From: JAFGAS01 sp963809875
GTDB taxonomy: Bacteria > Desulfobacterota > Zymogenia > Zymogenales > Zymogenaceae
DNA: 64,000 bases
Assembly: GCA_963809875.1 (NCBI GenBank)
Contig: CAWELC010000005.1
Location: 434,001-498,000 of the forward strand
Direction: 5' to 3'
The position numbers and the translations under genes are program-made. A model generated the notes under the pieces. The model was not told where the DNA came from and searched no databases. It worked only from the letters and a program-made list of their open reading frames with translations. The number at the start of each line of letters is the position of its first letter. Positions within the stretch are counted from its first letter, which is position 1. Positions 17,226 through 26,800 of this stretch are shown piece by piece.

Positions 17226-18969
17226 ATGAGAGTAATCATCGCCAACAGCGCCGGCTTCTGCATGGGGGTCAGGCAGGCCATGAGCAAGGCCTTCCTGACC
17301 CTGAAAAAGGAAAAGGGGCAGATCTACACCTACGGGCCGCTCATCCATAACCCGCAGGTCGTCAAACTCCTGACCGAAAAGGGCGTCATGACGGTCGCCG
17401 ATGTGTGCGGGACCGACGAGGGAACGATCGTCATCCGCGCGCACGGGATTTCGCCTCAGGAGAGACAGCAGATCCGGGCGACGCGTCTCAAGATCGTCGA
17501 CGCTACTTGTCCCAAGGTCATGAAGATCCATGCGGCGGCCAAGAAGCACCATAAACAGGGCTACCTCGTCGTTGTGGTGGGCGATCGTGACCACCCGGAG
17601 GTCTCCGGTATCCTCGGTTACACGGAGGGGAAGGGGGTCGTGGTGGGGAGTCCCGATGAGGTCTCGTCGCTGCCGGACGCCGAGCGCGTCCTGGTGGTGG
17701 CGCAGACCACCTTTAGCCAGGAGATGTTTTCAGCGATCCTCGAGGAGATCGTACGCCGGTATCCGGGGGCGGAGCTCGAGGCGGTAGATACCCTCTGCGA
17801 CTCGACGAAACGCCGCCAGGATGAGGTCAGGGAGCTGGCCGAGAAGGTCGATGCGATCGTGGTGGTCGGGGGCAGAGACAGCGGCAACACCAGGCGCCTG
17901 TACGAGACCGCCAAGAAAAGCGGGGTGCCCGCGTTCCAGATCGAGGACGAGACCCAGCTGAACCCCGCGGATTTCGCGGGATTCAAGACCGTAGGCCTCA
18001 CCGCGGGTGCATCCACCCCCAACTGGGTAATCATGGGGGTGTGCGACTATCTGGCGGACATCGATCGGGGAAGGCGGTCCCGTCCCGTTGAAGCTGGTGA
18101 CGGGCCTCCTGCGTTTTGTGGTCAACGGGTACTTGTGGGCGGGGCTTGCCGCCGGCGGGCTTGCCGCGGCCGCATCGCTTTTGATGGGCGTGGAGTCTTT
18201 TTTCTGGGTCCCGATCATCTCGGGGCTCTATGTTTTTTCGATGCACGTCATAAATCGCGTCGTCGATACGGAGGGGACGCGTTTCAACGACCCGGCCCGG
18301 GAGCGTCTCTTCATGGGGAGACGGATCGCTTTTGTGGTGACGGGGATTGTGAGCGCACTCTGTGCGATATTCCTCGCATGGAGGCTTTCGGTGACGATCG
18401 CGCTGTTGGTGGCGTTTGCGGCCCTCCTGGGGCTCGCCTTCACGATGAAGATCGTCCCGGCGGGCCTGCAGGACCGCCTTCGATACCGGCGGCTCAAGGA
18501 CATCCCCGCGTCCAAAACCTTCTTCGTGGCCGCGGCGTGGGCCGCGGTCTCGGCGGGGGTGCCCTACCTCTCAGAGGTCTCCCGAATCCCCCCCGTTACG
18601 TTTCTGGCGGTCTTTGCCTTCTGTTTCCTGGTCGTCTTCATCAGGGCCTCCCTGTACGACATCAGGGACATCCAGGGAGACGCCGTGGTCGGAAGGGAAA
18701 CGATCCCCATCATCATCGGCAAGCCCTGGACCCAGAGGCTCGTCCTGATCGTCACGGGGATCGTCGCGCTGCTTTTGGCCGCCTCCTCCTACATGGGGCT
18801 TGTTACGTCGCTCGGGTGGTGGCTCCTGGCGGTTCCGGGCTACAGCCTGTTTACCCTCTGGCTCTATCACCGGCGGGTCATTTTCCAGGGAGTGACGTTT
18901 GAGGTCGTGGTGGATCTGGAGTTCATCCTGGCCGGGGTGGTCTCTACGATCTGGTTTCTTGCCGTGTGA
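17226..18969 (+). CDS. ispH: IspH (HMBPP reductase) fused to a UbiA-type prenyltransferase, one frameshift
   Basis: Residues 1-280 are IspH, reducing HMBPP to IPP/DMAPP in the MEP pathway. The three cluster cysteines are in AGFCMGV, DATCPKV and DTLCDSTKRRQ, with HNP, RAHG, DHPEV and SGNTRRL also present. A second frame (about 18070-18969) continues with a UbiA-like membrane domain carrying the Asp-rich motifs NRVVDTEGTRFND and YDIRDIQGD. The UbiA part has no ATG or ribosome site of its own. Removing one base near 18060 joins both parts into a 580-aa protein, so a fusion is favoured over two genes. The polyprenyl acceptor is unknown. Confidence 0.75.
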
Positions 18970-19071
18970 GCACCCCTTTCATGCCGCCGTTAGAGACGGG
19001 GGATTGCGGGAAAATCAACGGGCGTCGGCCCGGCGCGGGCCGGGTCCGGAACATAAGGTAATGACGCAGCG

Positions 19072-20352
19072 GTGGATTGGCTGGTGAGAGTAAGAAAGCA
19101 TCTGAACGATTTCGGATCCCGAAAACATCATCCCCGATTCGAAGGGCTTCAGATATTGAGATTCATTGGCCCGGGGCTGCTTGTGACGGTGGGCTTCATT
19201 GATCCCGGAAACTGGGCGTCAAACCTCGCGGCAGGGGCCAATTTTGGGTATCACCTCCTCTGGATCGTGACGCTCTCTACAATTATGCTCATTTTCCTTC
19301 AGCATAACGTGGCGCATCTCGGGATCGCAACCGGCCTCTGTCTCTCCGAGGCGGCCGCCACCCATATCAGACCTCGCTATTCCAGACTCATTCTGGGCTC
19401 GGCGATGGGCGCGTCTATATCGACGTCGCTTGCCGAGATCCTCGGAGGCGCGATCGCCCTGGATATGCTCTTCGGGGTGCCCCTCAGGGTTGGCGCCGTC
19501 CTGGTGACGATCTTCGCCTCCATCATGTTATACACGAACACCTACCGGCTCATCGAACGATGGATCATCGCCTTTGTCTCTGTAATCGGCCTATCGTTTA
19601 TCTATGAGCTGACCCTGGTGAAAATCGACTGGGGAGCCGCCGCGACCGGCAGCGCCGTGCCTTCGATACCCGCCGGCTCGTTGCCGATAGTGATGAGCGT
19701 GCTCGGTGCCGTTGTCATGCCCCATAACCTTTTCCTTCATTCCGAGATCATCCAGAGCAGGCACTGGAACCTGACGGAAGAGAAGATAAGAAGGAAGCAG
19801 CTGGACTACGAATTCCTGGATACCTTCTTTTCGATGATAGTCGGTTGGGCGATCAACAGCGCAATAATCCTCCTGGCGGTGACGGCGTTCTATAAAGCCG
19901 GGATAGCCGTAACGGAGCTTGAACAGGCACAGAAGCTCCTGGAGCCTCTGGTCGGCGCCAATTCGGCCATTATCTTTGCCGTTGCGCTCCTCTTCTCGGG
20001 CGTGGCGTCAACGATCACCTCGGGGATGGCGGCGGGGTCGATCTTTGCGGGGTTCTTCCGGGAGCCGTACGACGTCAAGGACTATCACTCGTTCGCGGGC
20101 GTGGCTCTTTCACTCTTCTGTGCCTGCGCCATTGTCTTTTTCATAACAGACCCATTCAGCGGTCTCATCATATCCCAGATGGTCCTGAGCATTCAGCTGC
20201 CCATAACCATCTTCCTTCAGATCTACCTCACTTCCTCGCAAAAGGTCATGGGCGTCTATAAGAACGGAAAAACGACGCTTGTCCTTCTCTGCGTCGTCGG
20301 GGCGATTGTGACGCTCCTGAACGTTATGCTCTTTATGAGTTTCCTGAGGTGA
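19072..20352 (+). CDS. Nramp family divalent metal transporter
   Basis: 426 aa, about eleven hydrophobic helices. The two metal-site motifs are present: TM1 has GFIDPGNWASN (DPGN) and TM6 has VVMPHNLFLHSE (MPHN). This suggests proton-coupled Mn2+/Fe2+ uptake. The start is uncertain; the GTG at 19072 (MDWLVRVRK) is used, and an ATG at 19061 is out of frame. Downstream hydrophobicity is intact to the stop. It is not in an obvious metal regulon. Confidence 0.88.
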   Translation: MDWLVRVRKHLNDFGSRKHHPRFEGLQILRFIGPGLLVTVGFIDPGNWASNLAAGANFGYHLLWIVTLSTIMLIFLQHNVAHLGIATGLCLSEAAATHIRPRYSRLILGSAMGASISTSLAEILGGAIALDMLFGVPLRVGAVLVTIFASIMLYTNTYRLIERWIIAFVSVIGLSFIYELTLVKIDWGAAATGSAVPSIPAGSLPIVMSVLGAVVMPHNLFLHSEIIQSRHWNLTEEKIRRKQLDYEFLDTFFSMIVGWAINSAIILLAVTAFYKAGIAVTELEQAQKLLEPLVGANSAIIFAVALLFSGVASTITSGMAAGSIFAGFFREPYDVKDYHSFAGVALSLFCACAIVFFITDPFSGLIISQMVLSIQLPITIFLQIYLTSSQKVMGVYKNGKTTLVLLCVVGAIVTLLNVMLFMSFLR

Positions 20353-20467
20353 GCGGGGCATCATACAATCGGTTGATCTGCCCCCTTGTGCGCAGAGGGC
20401 GCTCCTTCGCAATGGGCCGCGGCAGCGGTACATCCGGACGCTCTATTCCTATGAGAGGAGAATTACC

Positions 20468-22036
20468 ATGAATCAGGAGAGGAGGCAGCCCGCGACATCT
20501 TTTTCGGGGAGGCTTCACAATAAGAACCTCGCAGAAATGCTCAACAAGGCAAGGGATTCGAGATTGACCGGCAAAATCCTGGTAAAGGCCAGGGAAGGAT
20601 TTGCCACCATCCTGATGCAGGAGGGCAAGATCGTCTCTGCCACCTCTCCCGTTATCAGGGAAAGACTCGGCGAGCGATTGGTCAAGAAGGGAGTATTTAC
20701 CGAGGCCGAGCTTGCCGTGGTCCTCGAGGTCCAGAAGAAGAATCCGCAGAAGCGTCTGGAGTCGACCCTTGTCGAGGAAGGGTACCTGAAAAAGGACGAG
20801 CTGCTGGTGATCCTCAGGGAGCTCAGCGAAGAAGTCCTCTTCACTATCTTCTTCCTGGACGGCGTCTATCGCTTCGAGGGATCCACCGTCCCGCCAATCC
20901 CTGAAGAATACCTCATCGAAGTGGACGATTTCCTGAAAAAATTGCAGGAGTCCGTGGATGAACTGACAGGGATCGGCGAAGATGACCTGATGGGACTCAC
21001 GTTCGAGGCGGACGAGGTCCCGGCACAGAGCCCCGACAGAGATCCGAAGGAGGAGATCGATAAGACGCTCAAGGACGTCGCCAGGAGCCTGGCAACCTTT
21101 AAGCCGAGGGAGCTGGTTATCGTCGTCGAAGACGAAGTCCTCATGAGGACGATCCTGGTTGACGGCCTGTCGCGCTTCGATTTCGAGGTCGAGGCCTACG
21201 ATAACGCCCGGGAGGCCCTGGACCGCATACGGGAGCTGGAAACGGACCGGGTGTCGCCGGCGCTGGTCCTCGATCTGATGATGACGGGCCTCTACGACCA
21301 AAAGGACGTCTACGGCGGCATGGACCTCCTCAGCTATATCAGCCAGAACTACCCGGTGATACCGGTTATTGTCACGACCGGGGCCGACGATTTGCAGGTC
21401 CGGCTAAAGACCACGTTCCTGGGCGCGTCCTACTTCCTGAATAAACCGACGAGGGCCGGCTCGGAAAAAGACGGCGACGAGGGAGGGGTCGACCTTTTTA
21501 TCGAGGAGCTGGTCTACTGCATAGAGAATATTTTCAGGAAGAGCCAGGCATATCTGGAGAAGGAGCAGCTGGCCTCTGTCCGCGAAGAGCTGCTTAACCA
21601 GCTCTTGAAGAAGGGTAATGTCTCGTTCTGGAGCCAGGACGATATCCTGAGATCGAAGATACTTTTCGTGGACGATGAGGAGGGCATCAGGGATCTCGGC
21701 CGGGAATTCCTTAAAAGGGAAGGGTTCGGGGCGGTGGAGACAAGCAAAGACGGCCAGGAGGCCATAGATCTGTTCACCGCCAAGAGACATGACGTGGTGG
21801 TCACCGATATCGTCATGCCGAAGAAGAACGGGATCGAGCTTCTCAAATATATCAAGATACTGTCGCCCACTACCCAGGTCGTTATCATCACCGGAAACGC
21901 CGATAAGAACTCGGCGGTGGCGGCCGTAAAGCTTGGCGCCTTCGAATATATTGAAAAACCGATCGATTTTGCCGAGCTTGTCGGCGTGATCCGCCGCGCG
22001 GCGGAGATGAAGCGGGCGTTGGACGAGCGTCTGTAA
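20468..22036 (+). CDS. DUF4388 (PatA-like) protein with two receiver domains
   Basis: 522 aa. The N-terminal DUF4388 region (residues ~8-110) begins FSGRLHNKNLAEMLNKARDSRLTGKI. The first receiver (about 215-350) has VVEDEV, phosphoacceptor Asp in LVLDLMM and Lys in LNKPT. The second receiver (about 395-515) has FVDDEEG, Asp in VTDIVMP, Thr in IITGN and Lys in IEKPI. No DNA-binding or kinase domain is present, so it probably works through protein contacts in a phosphorelay or motility-type pathway. ATG with ribosome site GAGAGGAG. Confidence 0.87.
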   Translation: MNQERRQPATSFSGRLHNKNLAEMLNKARDSRLTGKILVKAREGFATILMQEGKIVSATSPVIRERLGERLVKKGVFTEAELAVVLEVQKKNPQKRLESTLVEEGYLKKDELLVILRELSEEVLFTIFFLDGVYRFEGSTVPPIPEEYLIEVDDFLKKLQESVDELTGIGEDDLMGLTFEADEVPAQSPDRDPKEEIDKTLKDVARSLATFKPRELVIVVEDEVLMRTILVDGLSRFDFEVEAYDNAREALDRIRELETDRVSPALVLDLMMTGLYDQKDVYGGMDLLSYISQNYPVIPVIVTTGADDLQVRLKTTFLGASYFLNKPTRAGSEKDGDEGGVDLFIEELVYCIENIFRKSQAYLEKEQLASVREELLNQLLKKGNVSFWSQDDILRSKILFVDDEEGIRDLGREFLKREGFGAVETSKDGQEAIDLFTAKRHDVVVTDIVMPKKNGIELLKYIKILSPTTQVVIITGNADKNSAVAAVKLGAFEYIEKPIDFAELVGVIRRAAEMKRALDERL

Positions 22037-22303
22037 GGTCGATATGTGGCGGAATCTGCCGGATCGGCTCCGGATGGAGTCGAGGCGACCAGGACCGGGT
22101 GGCGGGTGCGGTTGATTACCGGGACTTTGCGATGGGTTGCCACCTCTCAACGCGGACGACCCGTCGGACGTCCGTGTCGCCCGAATATGAAAGTTCGCGC
22201 GCTTCTCCAAGCTTAAAGCGATTCCGGCCGCACGAAACGGAGACGGAAATCTGTAGCCATAGTGGTAAATTATTCAATCGGATCTGAACTAAGAGGTACT
22301 GAA

Positions 22304-22864
22304 ATGGATGTGATGGAAGCGATCAAGACCAGGCGGAGCATCCGCCGATTCAAACCCGACCCGGTGCCCGATGAGGTGGTCGAGGAACTCCTCGAGGCCG
22401 CCCGCTGGGCGCCGTCGTGGGCAAACAGTCAGTGCTGGGAATTCATCGTCGTAAGGGATCAGGCCCTCAAGGAGCGGCTCTCCGAGGAGGCGCTGTCCCC
22501 CGGCAACCCGGCACGGCGCGGCGTGGCGGAGGCGCCCCTGGTCGTCGTGGGCCTGGGAAGAGAAGGGATTTCCGGTTTCTATAAGGACCGTCCCGTCACC
22601 GACAAGGGCGACTGGTTCATGTACGACGTTGGGGTAGGGATGCAGAACCTGTGCCTCGCGGCCTGGGGACTGGGCCTGGGCACCGTCCACGTGGGGCTCA
22701 TGGACGCGGTCAAGGCAGGCGTGATCCTGGGGGTTCCCACGGGAACGCGCGTGGTGGCCCTGACCCCCCTGGGATACCCGGCCGTGATAGGCGGCAGCCC
22801 GCCCAGGAAGGAGATCAAGGAGTTCGTCTGGCGGGATCGATACGGAGACAAGTACACATCCTGA
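22304..22864 (+). CDS. Nitroreductase family flavoprotein
   Basis: 186 aa. FMN-binding features are MEAIKTRRSIRRFKPDPVP near the N-terminus, the RWAPSWANSQCWEF motif, and GLGTVHVGL. It is a compact NAD(P)H/FMN-dependent oxidoreductase; the substrate is not inferable. The start at 22304 is supported by AAGAGG 8 nt upstream. It is followed by a 28-nt perfect palindrome and a convergent phosphoesterase gene. Confidence 0.88.
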   Translation: MDVMEAIKTRRSIRRFKPDPVPDEVVEELLEAARWAPSWANSQCWEFIVVRDQALKERLSEEALSPGNPARRGVAEAPLVVVGLGREGISGFYKDRPVTDKGDWFMYDVGVGMQNLCLAAWGLGLGTVHVGLMDAVKAGVILGVPTGTRVVALTPLGYPAVIGGSPPRKEIKEFVWRDRYGDKYTS

Positions 22865-22901
22865 AAAGGATGAGCGTTTAACTGCAAGGATTTCAATATG
22901 A

Positions 22902-22929
22902 GTAGGGGCGGCTCGCGAGCCGCCCCTAC
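22902..22929. repeat. 28-nt perfect palindrome between convergent genes
   Basis: GTAGGGGCGGCTCG followed by its exact reverse complement CGAGCCGCCCCTAC. It lies between the convergent nitroreductase and phosphoesterase genes. Similar GTAGGGGC...GCCCCTAC repeats are dispersed in many genomes. It shares its outer bases with 12939-12958. Confidence 0.7.
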
Positions 22930-22976
22930 ATGACTATGCGGTTTCTCGCGGCGACGGGCGCGACCGCCCTTCTTGT

Positions 22977-23013
22977 CCCCCTCTTCTCCAGCAGCATCTC
23001 AATGAAGGCATTA
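22977..23013 (-). pseudogene. Short remnant resembling the 3' end of the 2-hydroxyacyl-CoA dehydratase gene
   Basis: On the minus strand this reads NAFIEMLLEKRG, nearly identical to DAFMEMLLEKKG at the C-terminus of the gene ending at 26801. About 29 of 33 bases match. No further similarity is evident on either side. Confidence 0.4.
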
Positions 23014-23047
23014 CTCGTACGTAAACCCCCGCGTCGGTACGTCCCGG

Positions 23048-24079
23048 CTATCCGCCGTAGGTGCCTGTGGAACGCTCGATCGTGGGGTTATCGTGGGCGC
23101 CTTCCAGCAGCGGCCCGCGGATTCGTATATCCCTGACCGCGGGAAGAAAGCTGTTGCCCCCTTTCTTGAAGTACTGGGTCGCCCAGACCGATCCGTCGGG
23201 TCTCAGGGTGATGACATTGAAGTTGCGTCCCTCCGACCGGGTCCATTCGTCCGAACGTCCGGCCGACGATCCGCAACCCAGAACGGCGATCTGATTTTCT
23301 ATCCCCCTGTCGTCGGAATATGCCGCCCGGCAGAACTGCGGGTGGTGGCGATGGCCGTGCAGGATAAGGTCGAATCTCTCCTGTATGAGCCGATAGAGGA
23401 ATGTTCCGGCGCTCTCAAGCATCATGAAGGATTCATCGGCCAGCCTCGGCAGAAAGCCGTATTGAGTCGGCATCGGGTGGTGGTGGAGGAGGGCGACCTT
23501 AAACGATCTTCGATAATTCTCGTTTTGCCCTGAGCGCTCGATGTCTCTCACCCATTCGGAAAAAGCATCCAGGTCGCGCGCGATAATCAGACCGTGGGAC
23601 ATGAAACGGAGAAGCTGAACGCCTTTCCTCCAGAATCCGCCCCTGGGTTCGTACAGCTGATTCGAATCAAAGGTCGCGATCGTTATCGGGGCGTCGGGTG
23701 AAACGTAGTGGCCCCGTTCCTCCGAAGTAAAAGCGGAATAGAACTTACCGGTTCGCCTGAAGCCGTACGTCCCCTTATAGAAAAGATCGTGATTTCCCGG
23801 TACTACCCGGAGTACCGGCTGAAAGCCGTGAAATCCTTCAATAGCTTTCATGGCGCTCCTGAGCATCGCGGCGGGGACGATAAAATCGCCCATCGGCCCG
23901 TCGACAATATCACCGGTCACAATGATGCATTGTGGTCCTATCTCCACCAGATGGGACATCAGCTCGGCCAACAAATCCATATTCCTGCCGTCATAGTGGA
24001 GATCGGACAGGTGGACGATCTTATAGTCTTCCTGATTCGTTTTCTGTTGTTCTCTCATGGGAAAGTTAGTGAGCGGCAT
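23048..24079 (-). CDS. Calcineurin-like metallophosphoesterase
   Basis: 343 aa. The five metallophosphoesterase blocks are present in order: HLSDLHYDG, VTGDIVDG, VPGNHDLF, LLHHHPMP and LHGHRHHP. No signal peptide or membrane helix, so it is probably cytosolic, acting on a phosphodiester or nucleotide. Start at 24079 (MPLTNFP) or at the internal Met 24058 (MREQQKTNQ); the latter would remove only seven residues. Confidence 0.87.
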   Translation of the reverse strand: MPLTNFPMREQQKTNQEDYKIVHLSDLHYDGRNMDLLAELMSHLVEIGPQCIIVTGDIVDGPMGDFIVPAAMLRSAMKAIEGFHGFQPVLRVVPGNHDLFYKGTYGFRRTGKFYSAFTSEERGHYVSPDAPITIATFDSNQLYEPRGGFWRKGVQLLRFMSHGLIIARDLDAFSEWVRDIERSGQNENYRRSFKVALLHHHPMPTQYGFLPRLADESFMMLESAGTFLYRLIQERFDLILHGHRHHPQFCRAAYSDDRGIENQIAVLGCGSSAGRSDEWTRSEGRNFNVITLRPDGSVWATQYFKKGGNSFLPAVRDIRIRGPLLEGAHDNPTIERSTGTYGG

Positions 24080-24209
24080 GCGTATGTTTCCGTTAAATCA
24101 TTCATTGTTCTCTGACACGCACCGGCCGATCGATGCGACCATACCGCGCGAACCGCCATCGAGTGGACAGGCGTTGCTGTCTTCTTCCCGACGACGGCGG
24201 CTGGAGGGA

Positions 24210-25361
24210 CTAGTCATGGTCACCATTGGATTCATTCGAGCAGGGCGCGCCGGAGCCGTAAACTTGTTTCGGGTGCGGGAGGTAGCTCTCGATTACCTGT
24301 TCGTATAGCCTCTGCACGTTTTCATGCGATCCGCTCATAGGCGGGAAGCCCTTCATCGTGCGCGCCCGGGCGACGTCGGTAACAAGATCCAGATCATGCT
24401 GCGACGCCGAATGGATCCACCCCATCTGTTCATAGTACGTCGAAAGGTATTCCTGTTCCGTCTGGCCGGGGGTCGGGATAAAGAGGATCTCTTTCTTTTC
24501 GAGCTCCGCCAGCTCCATGACCGTCGTGTAGCCGCTTCGTGTGATGATGAACTTCGCGCGGTTCATGAGCTCGGCCATCTCGTGCCTGGCCGCATGCGAC
24601 TTGACAAGCGTCTCATCGTCGAGCGGGTCCTCGAACGCCGCGCCCGGGTCTCCCAGCAGGATGACCTTTTTGCCCGTAAGCCCTCCGATCTGTCTCAGGA
24701 TCACCTCTTTGAGCGCGTCCTTGGTTACCTTCGGCCCCGAGATGCTGACGAGGTAGTCGATATCCTGCGGGATCTCCTTTTTCTGTATGTCGGTAATTAC
24801 TCCCGCCCAATAGGCCCTTCGTTTAGTGGTCGGCCGGTGGGCGTTTCCGAGCTTTCCGGAAAGCGAGCAGGGGCCGGGCGGATTGTCGGGGATGATAACG
24901 CGCTCGAAGTGCCGATGATACCGGCTGTTGAAGACCTCCATCATCCGCTCGACCGACTCGATGTCGCCCGGAGTGGAAAATCGAATCTGATGGGAGATGA
25001 AGAGACTCGGCACATTCTTCGCGTATGCCCCAAAGCGGTTGTCGCTGATCACCAGATCGTACCCCTCGCGCTTGACGATCCGGGTGATGATCCGGTGCTC
25101 GCGCGCGATATCCTTTACCATAAGGGGAAAGAGCCCCACGACCCGCGTCACGGAAAAACCTTCGCTCGTGTAGGGGGAGGGGTAGTCCGGGACGTCGTAG
25201 AATTCCAGCTCGGGAAACTCGAGGGAGAGGAACTCCAGCGCGATACCGGTGGCGGCAATCCCCACCGTATGGCCGCGCGCAATCAGGTCATTGATGATCG
25301 GCATATCCCTCGTGGCGTGGCCGAGGCCCCAGGAAAGAGGACTGATGAGTATCTTTGCCAT
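24210..25361 (-). CDS. MurG-like (GT28-type) glycosyltransferase
   Basis: 383 aa, GT-B fold. The N-terminal glycine-rich loop is PLSWGLGHATRDMP, and a C-terminal nucleotide-sugar region contains ITRSGYTTVMELAELEKKEILFIPTPGQTEQEYLS. This resembles the family of UDP-sugar transferases annotated near MurG and diacylglycerol glucosyltransferases. Ribosome site AAGGA precedes ATG at 25361. Acceptor unknown. Monocistronic, minus strand. Confidence 0.82.
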   Translation of the reverse strand: MAKILISPLSWGLGHATRDMPIINDLIARGHTVGIAATGIALEFLSLEFPELEFYDVPDYPSPYTSEGFSVTRVVGLFPLMVKDIAREHRIITRIVKREGYDLVISDNRFGAYAKNVPSLFISHQIRFSTPGDIESVERMMEVFNSRYHRHFERVIIPDNPPGPCSLSGKLGNAHRPTTKRRAYWAGVITDIQKKEIPQDIDYLVSISGPKVTKDALKEVILRQIGGLTGKKVILLGDPGAAFEDPLDDETLVKSHAARHEMAELMNRAKFIITRSGYTTVMELAELEKKEILFIPTPGQTEQEYLSTYYEQMGWIHSASQHDLDLVTDVARARTMKGFPPMSGSHENVQRLYEQVIESYLPHPKQVYGSGAPCSNESNGDHD

Positions 25362-25633
25362 TATGGTTATCCTTCTGTTCGGTCTATCGGGAATCCTTAC
25401 CTGTTCCCCTAGCCTTATCTAAGGATATAGTATAACACGTTCATATACTTCGGTTATGCATACGGTGATTTTTGTGTAAGCTTTCTCATGCCGGATTTCC
25501 CCGGGCGGCTCAATAACCGCTATTTACCAAAAAATCGATGAAAGTTTATAAAGAAAACACACCGACTCCGTACCATGTGCCCATGCTATCGGTACGCTCG
25601 ATAGAAAAAGAGATATACCACAGGAGGTATGCG

Positions 25634-26677
25634 ATGAAGAAGTTTATGCGTTTTGTCCTTCCGGTCGTGTTGGTGATGGGGATCGTTGCGACAGCCCTTG
25701 GGGCCGAGACGGAGCTCCTGGGCGCGGGCGCCACGTTTCCCCAGCCCCTCTATTCCAAGATGTTTGACACCTACTACAAGCAGTTCAAGGTAAAGGTCAA
25801 CTATCAGGGGATAGGCTCCGGGGCCGGCATCGAGCAGCTCACCAGGAAGACCGTCGATTTCGGCGCCACCGACGCGCCGATGAAGGACGCGGATCTCGCC
25901 AAGGCCCCTGCCGCGATCGTGCACGTTCCGATCACCCTGGGCGCGGTCGTGGTGACCTATAACCTTCCGGGGGATCCGAAACTGAAGCTCTCCCGCGCGG
26001 TCCTGACCGACATCTTCCTGGGAAAGATTACGAAATGGAACGACAAGGCTATCGCCGCCCTCAATCCGGGTGTCGCGCTTCCGAAGCTTCCCGTAACCGT
26101 CGTCCATCGCTCCGACGGCAGCGGCACCACGTCGATCTTCACCGACTACCTGGCCAAGATCAGCCCCGAGTGGAAGGAGAAGGTCGGCGCCGGCAAGGAG
26201 GTTAACTGGCCTGTCGGTCTTGGGGCCAAGGGCAACCCCGGCGTCGCCGGGCAGGTCAAGAACGTCCCCGGAAGCGTCGGGTACGTGGAGCTGATCTACG
26301 CGCTGGAAAACGGTATGCCCACGGCGATGCTCGAAAACAAGAAGGGGAAATATATCACCCCGACGCTCGAGTCGACGAAGCTCTCGGCGGACGTCGCCAT
26401 CCCCGACGATACGCGGGCGTCACTGACGGACACCGACGCCCAAAACGGGTATCCCATCACCGGCATGACCTGGATCATTCTCTATAAGGAACAGAACTAC
26501 GACGGCAGGGGCAAGGATAAGGCCACGGCGCTCGTCGATCTCGTCTGGTGGATGACGCACGACGGCCAGAGCCAGTGCGAGCCGCAGCTCTACGCCCCGC
26601 TCCCGAAGCCGACGGTCGAGAAGGCCGAAAAGATCCTCAAATCGATTACGTACGGCGGAAAGCCGATCAAGAAGTAA
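25634..26677 (+). CDS. pstS: Phosphate ABC transporter substrate-binding protein PstS
   Basis: 347 aa. Signal peptide residues 1-24 (MKKFMRFVLPVVLVMGIVAT...ALG-AE), then the PstS opening LLGAGATFPQPLYSKMF. Phosphate contacts are seen in GSGAGIEQL, FGATDAPM and RSDGSGTTSIF. The start at 25634 follows CAGGAGGTATGCG. It is unusual that pstCAB do not follow; the next gene is convergent, so PstS is encoded apart from its transporter here. Confidence 0.93.
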   Translation: MKKFMRFVLPVVLVMGIVATALGAETELLGAGATFPQPLYSKMFDTYYKQFKVKVNYQGIGSGAGIEQLTRKTVDFGATDAPMKDADLAKAPAAIVHVPITLGAVVVTYNLPGDPKLKLSRAVLTDIFLGKITKWNDKAIAALNPGVALPKLPVTVVHRSDGSGTTSIFTDYLAKISPEWKEKVGAGKEVNWPVGLGAKGNPGVAGQVKNVPGSVGYVELIYALENGMPTAMLENKKGKYITPTLESTKLSADVAIPDDTRASLTDTDAQNGYPITGMTWIILYKEQNYDGRGKDKATALVDLVWWMTHDGQSQCEPQLYAPLPKPTVEKAEKILKSITYGGKPIKK

Positions 26678-26694
26678 CGCAATATGAAGCAGAG

Positions 26695-26725
26695 ACGGGC
26701 AAGGGGAGTCAATCTCCTTGCCCGT
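26695..26725 (+). terminator. Hairpin after pstS
   Basis: Stem ACGGGCAAGGGGA / TCTCCTTGCCCGT (13 bp with one G-T pair), loop GTCAA, 17 nt after the pstS stop. The T-tract is weak. Confidence 0.6.
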
Positions 26726-26800
26726 TCATCACTCCCGCATCGGCACGCGTTTCCTGTGAGCAGACCGGGAAGCGGTCATTTCCCGCGTCTCGACGGGGTC

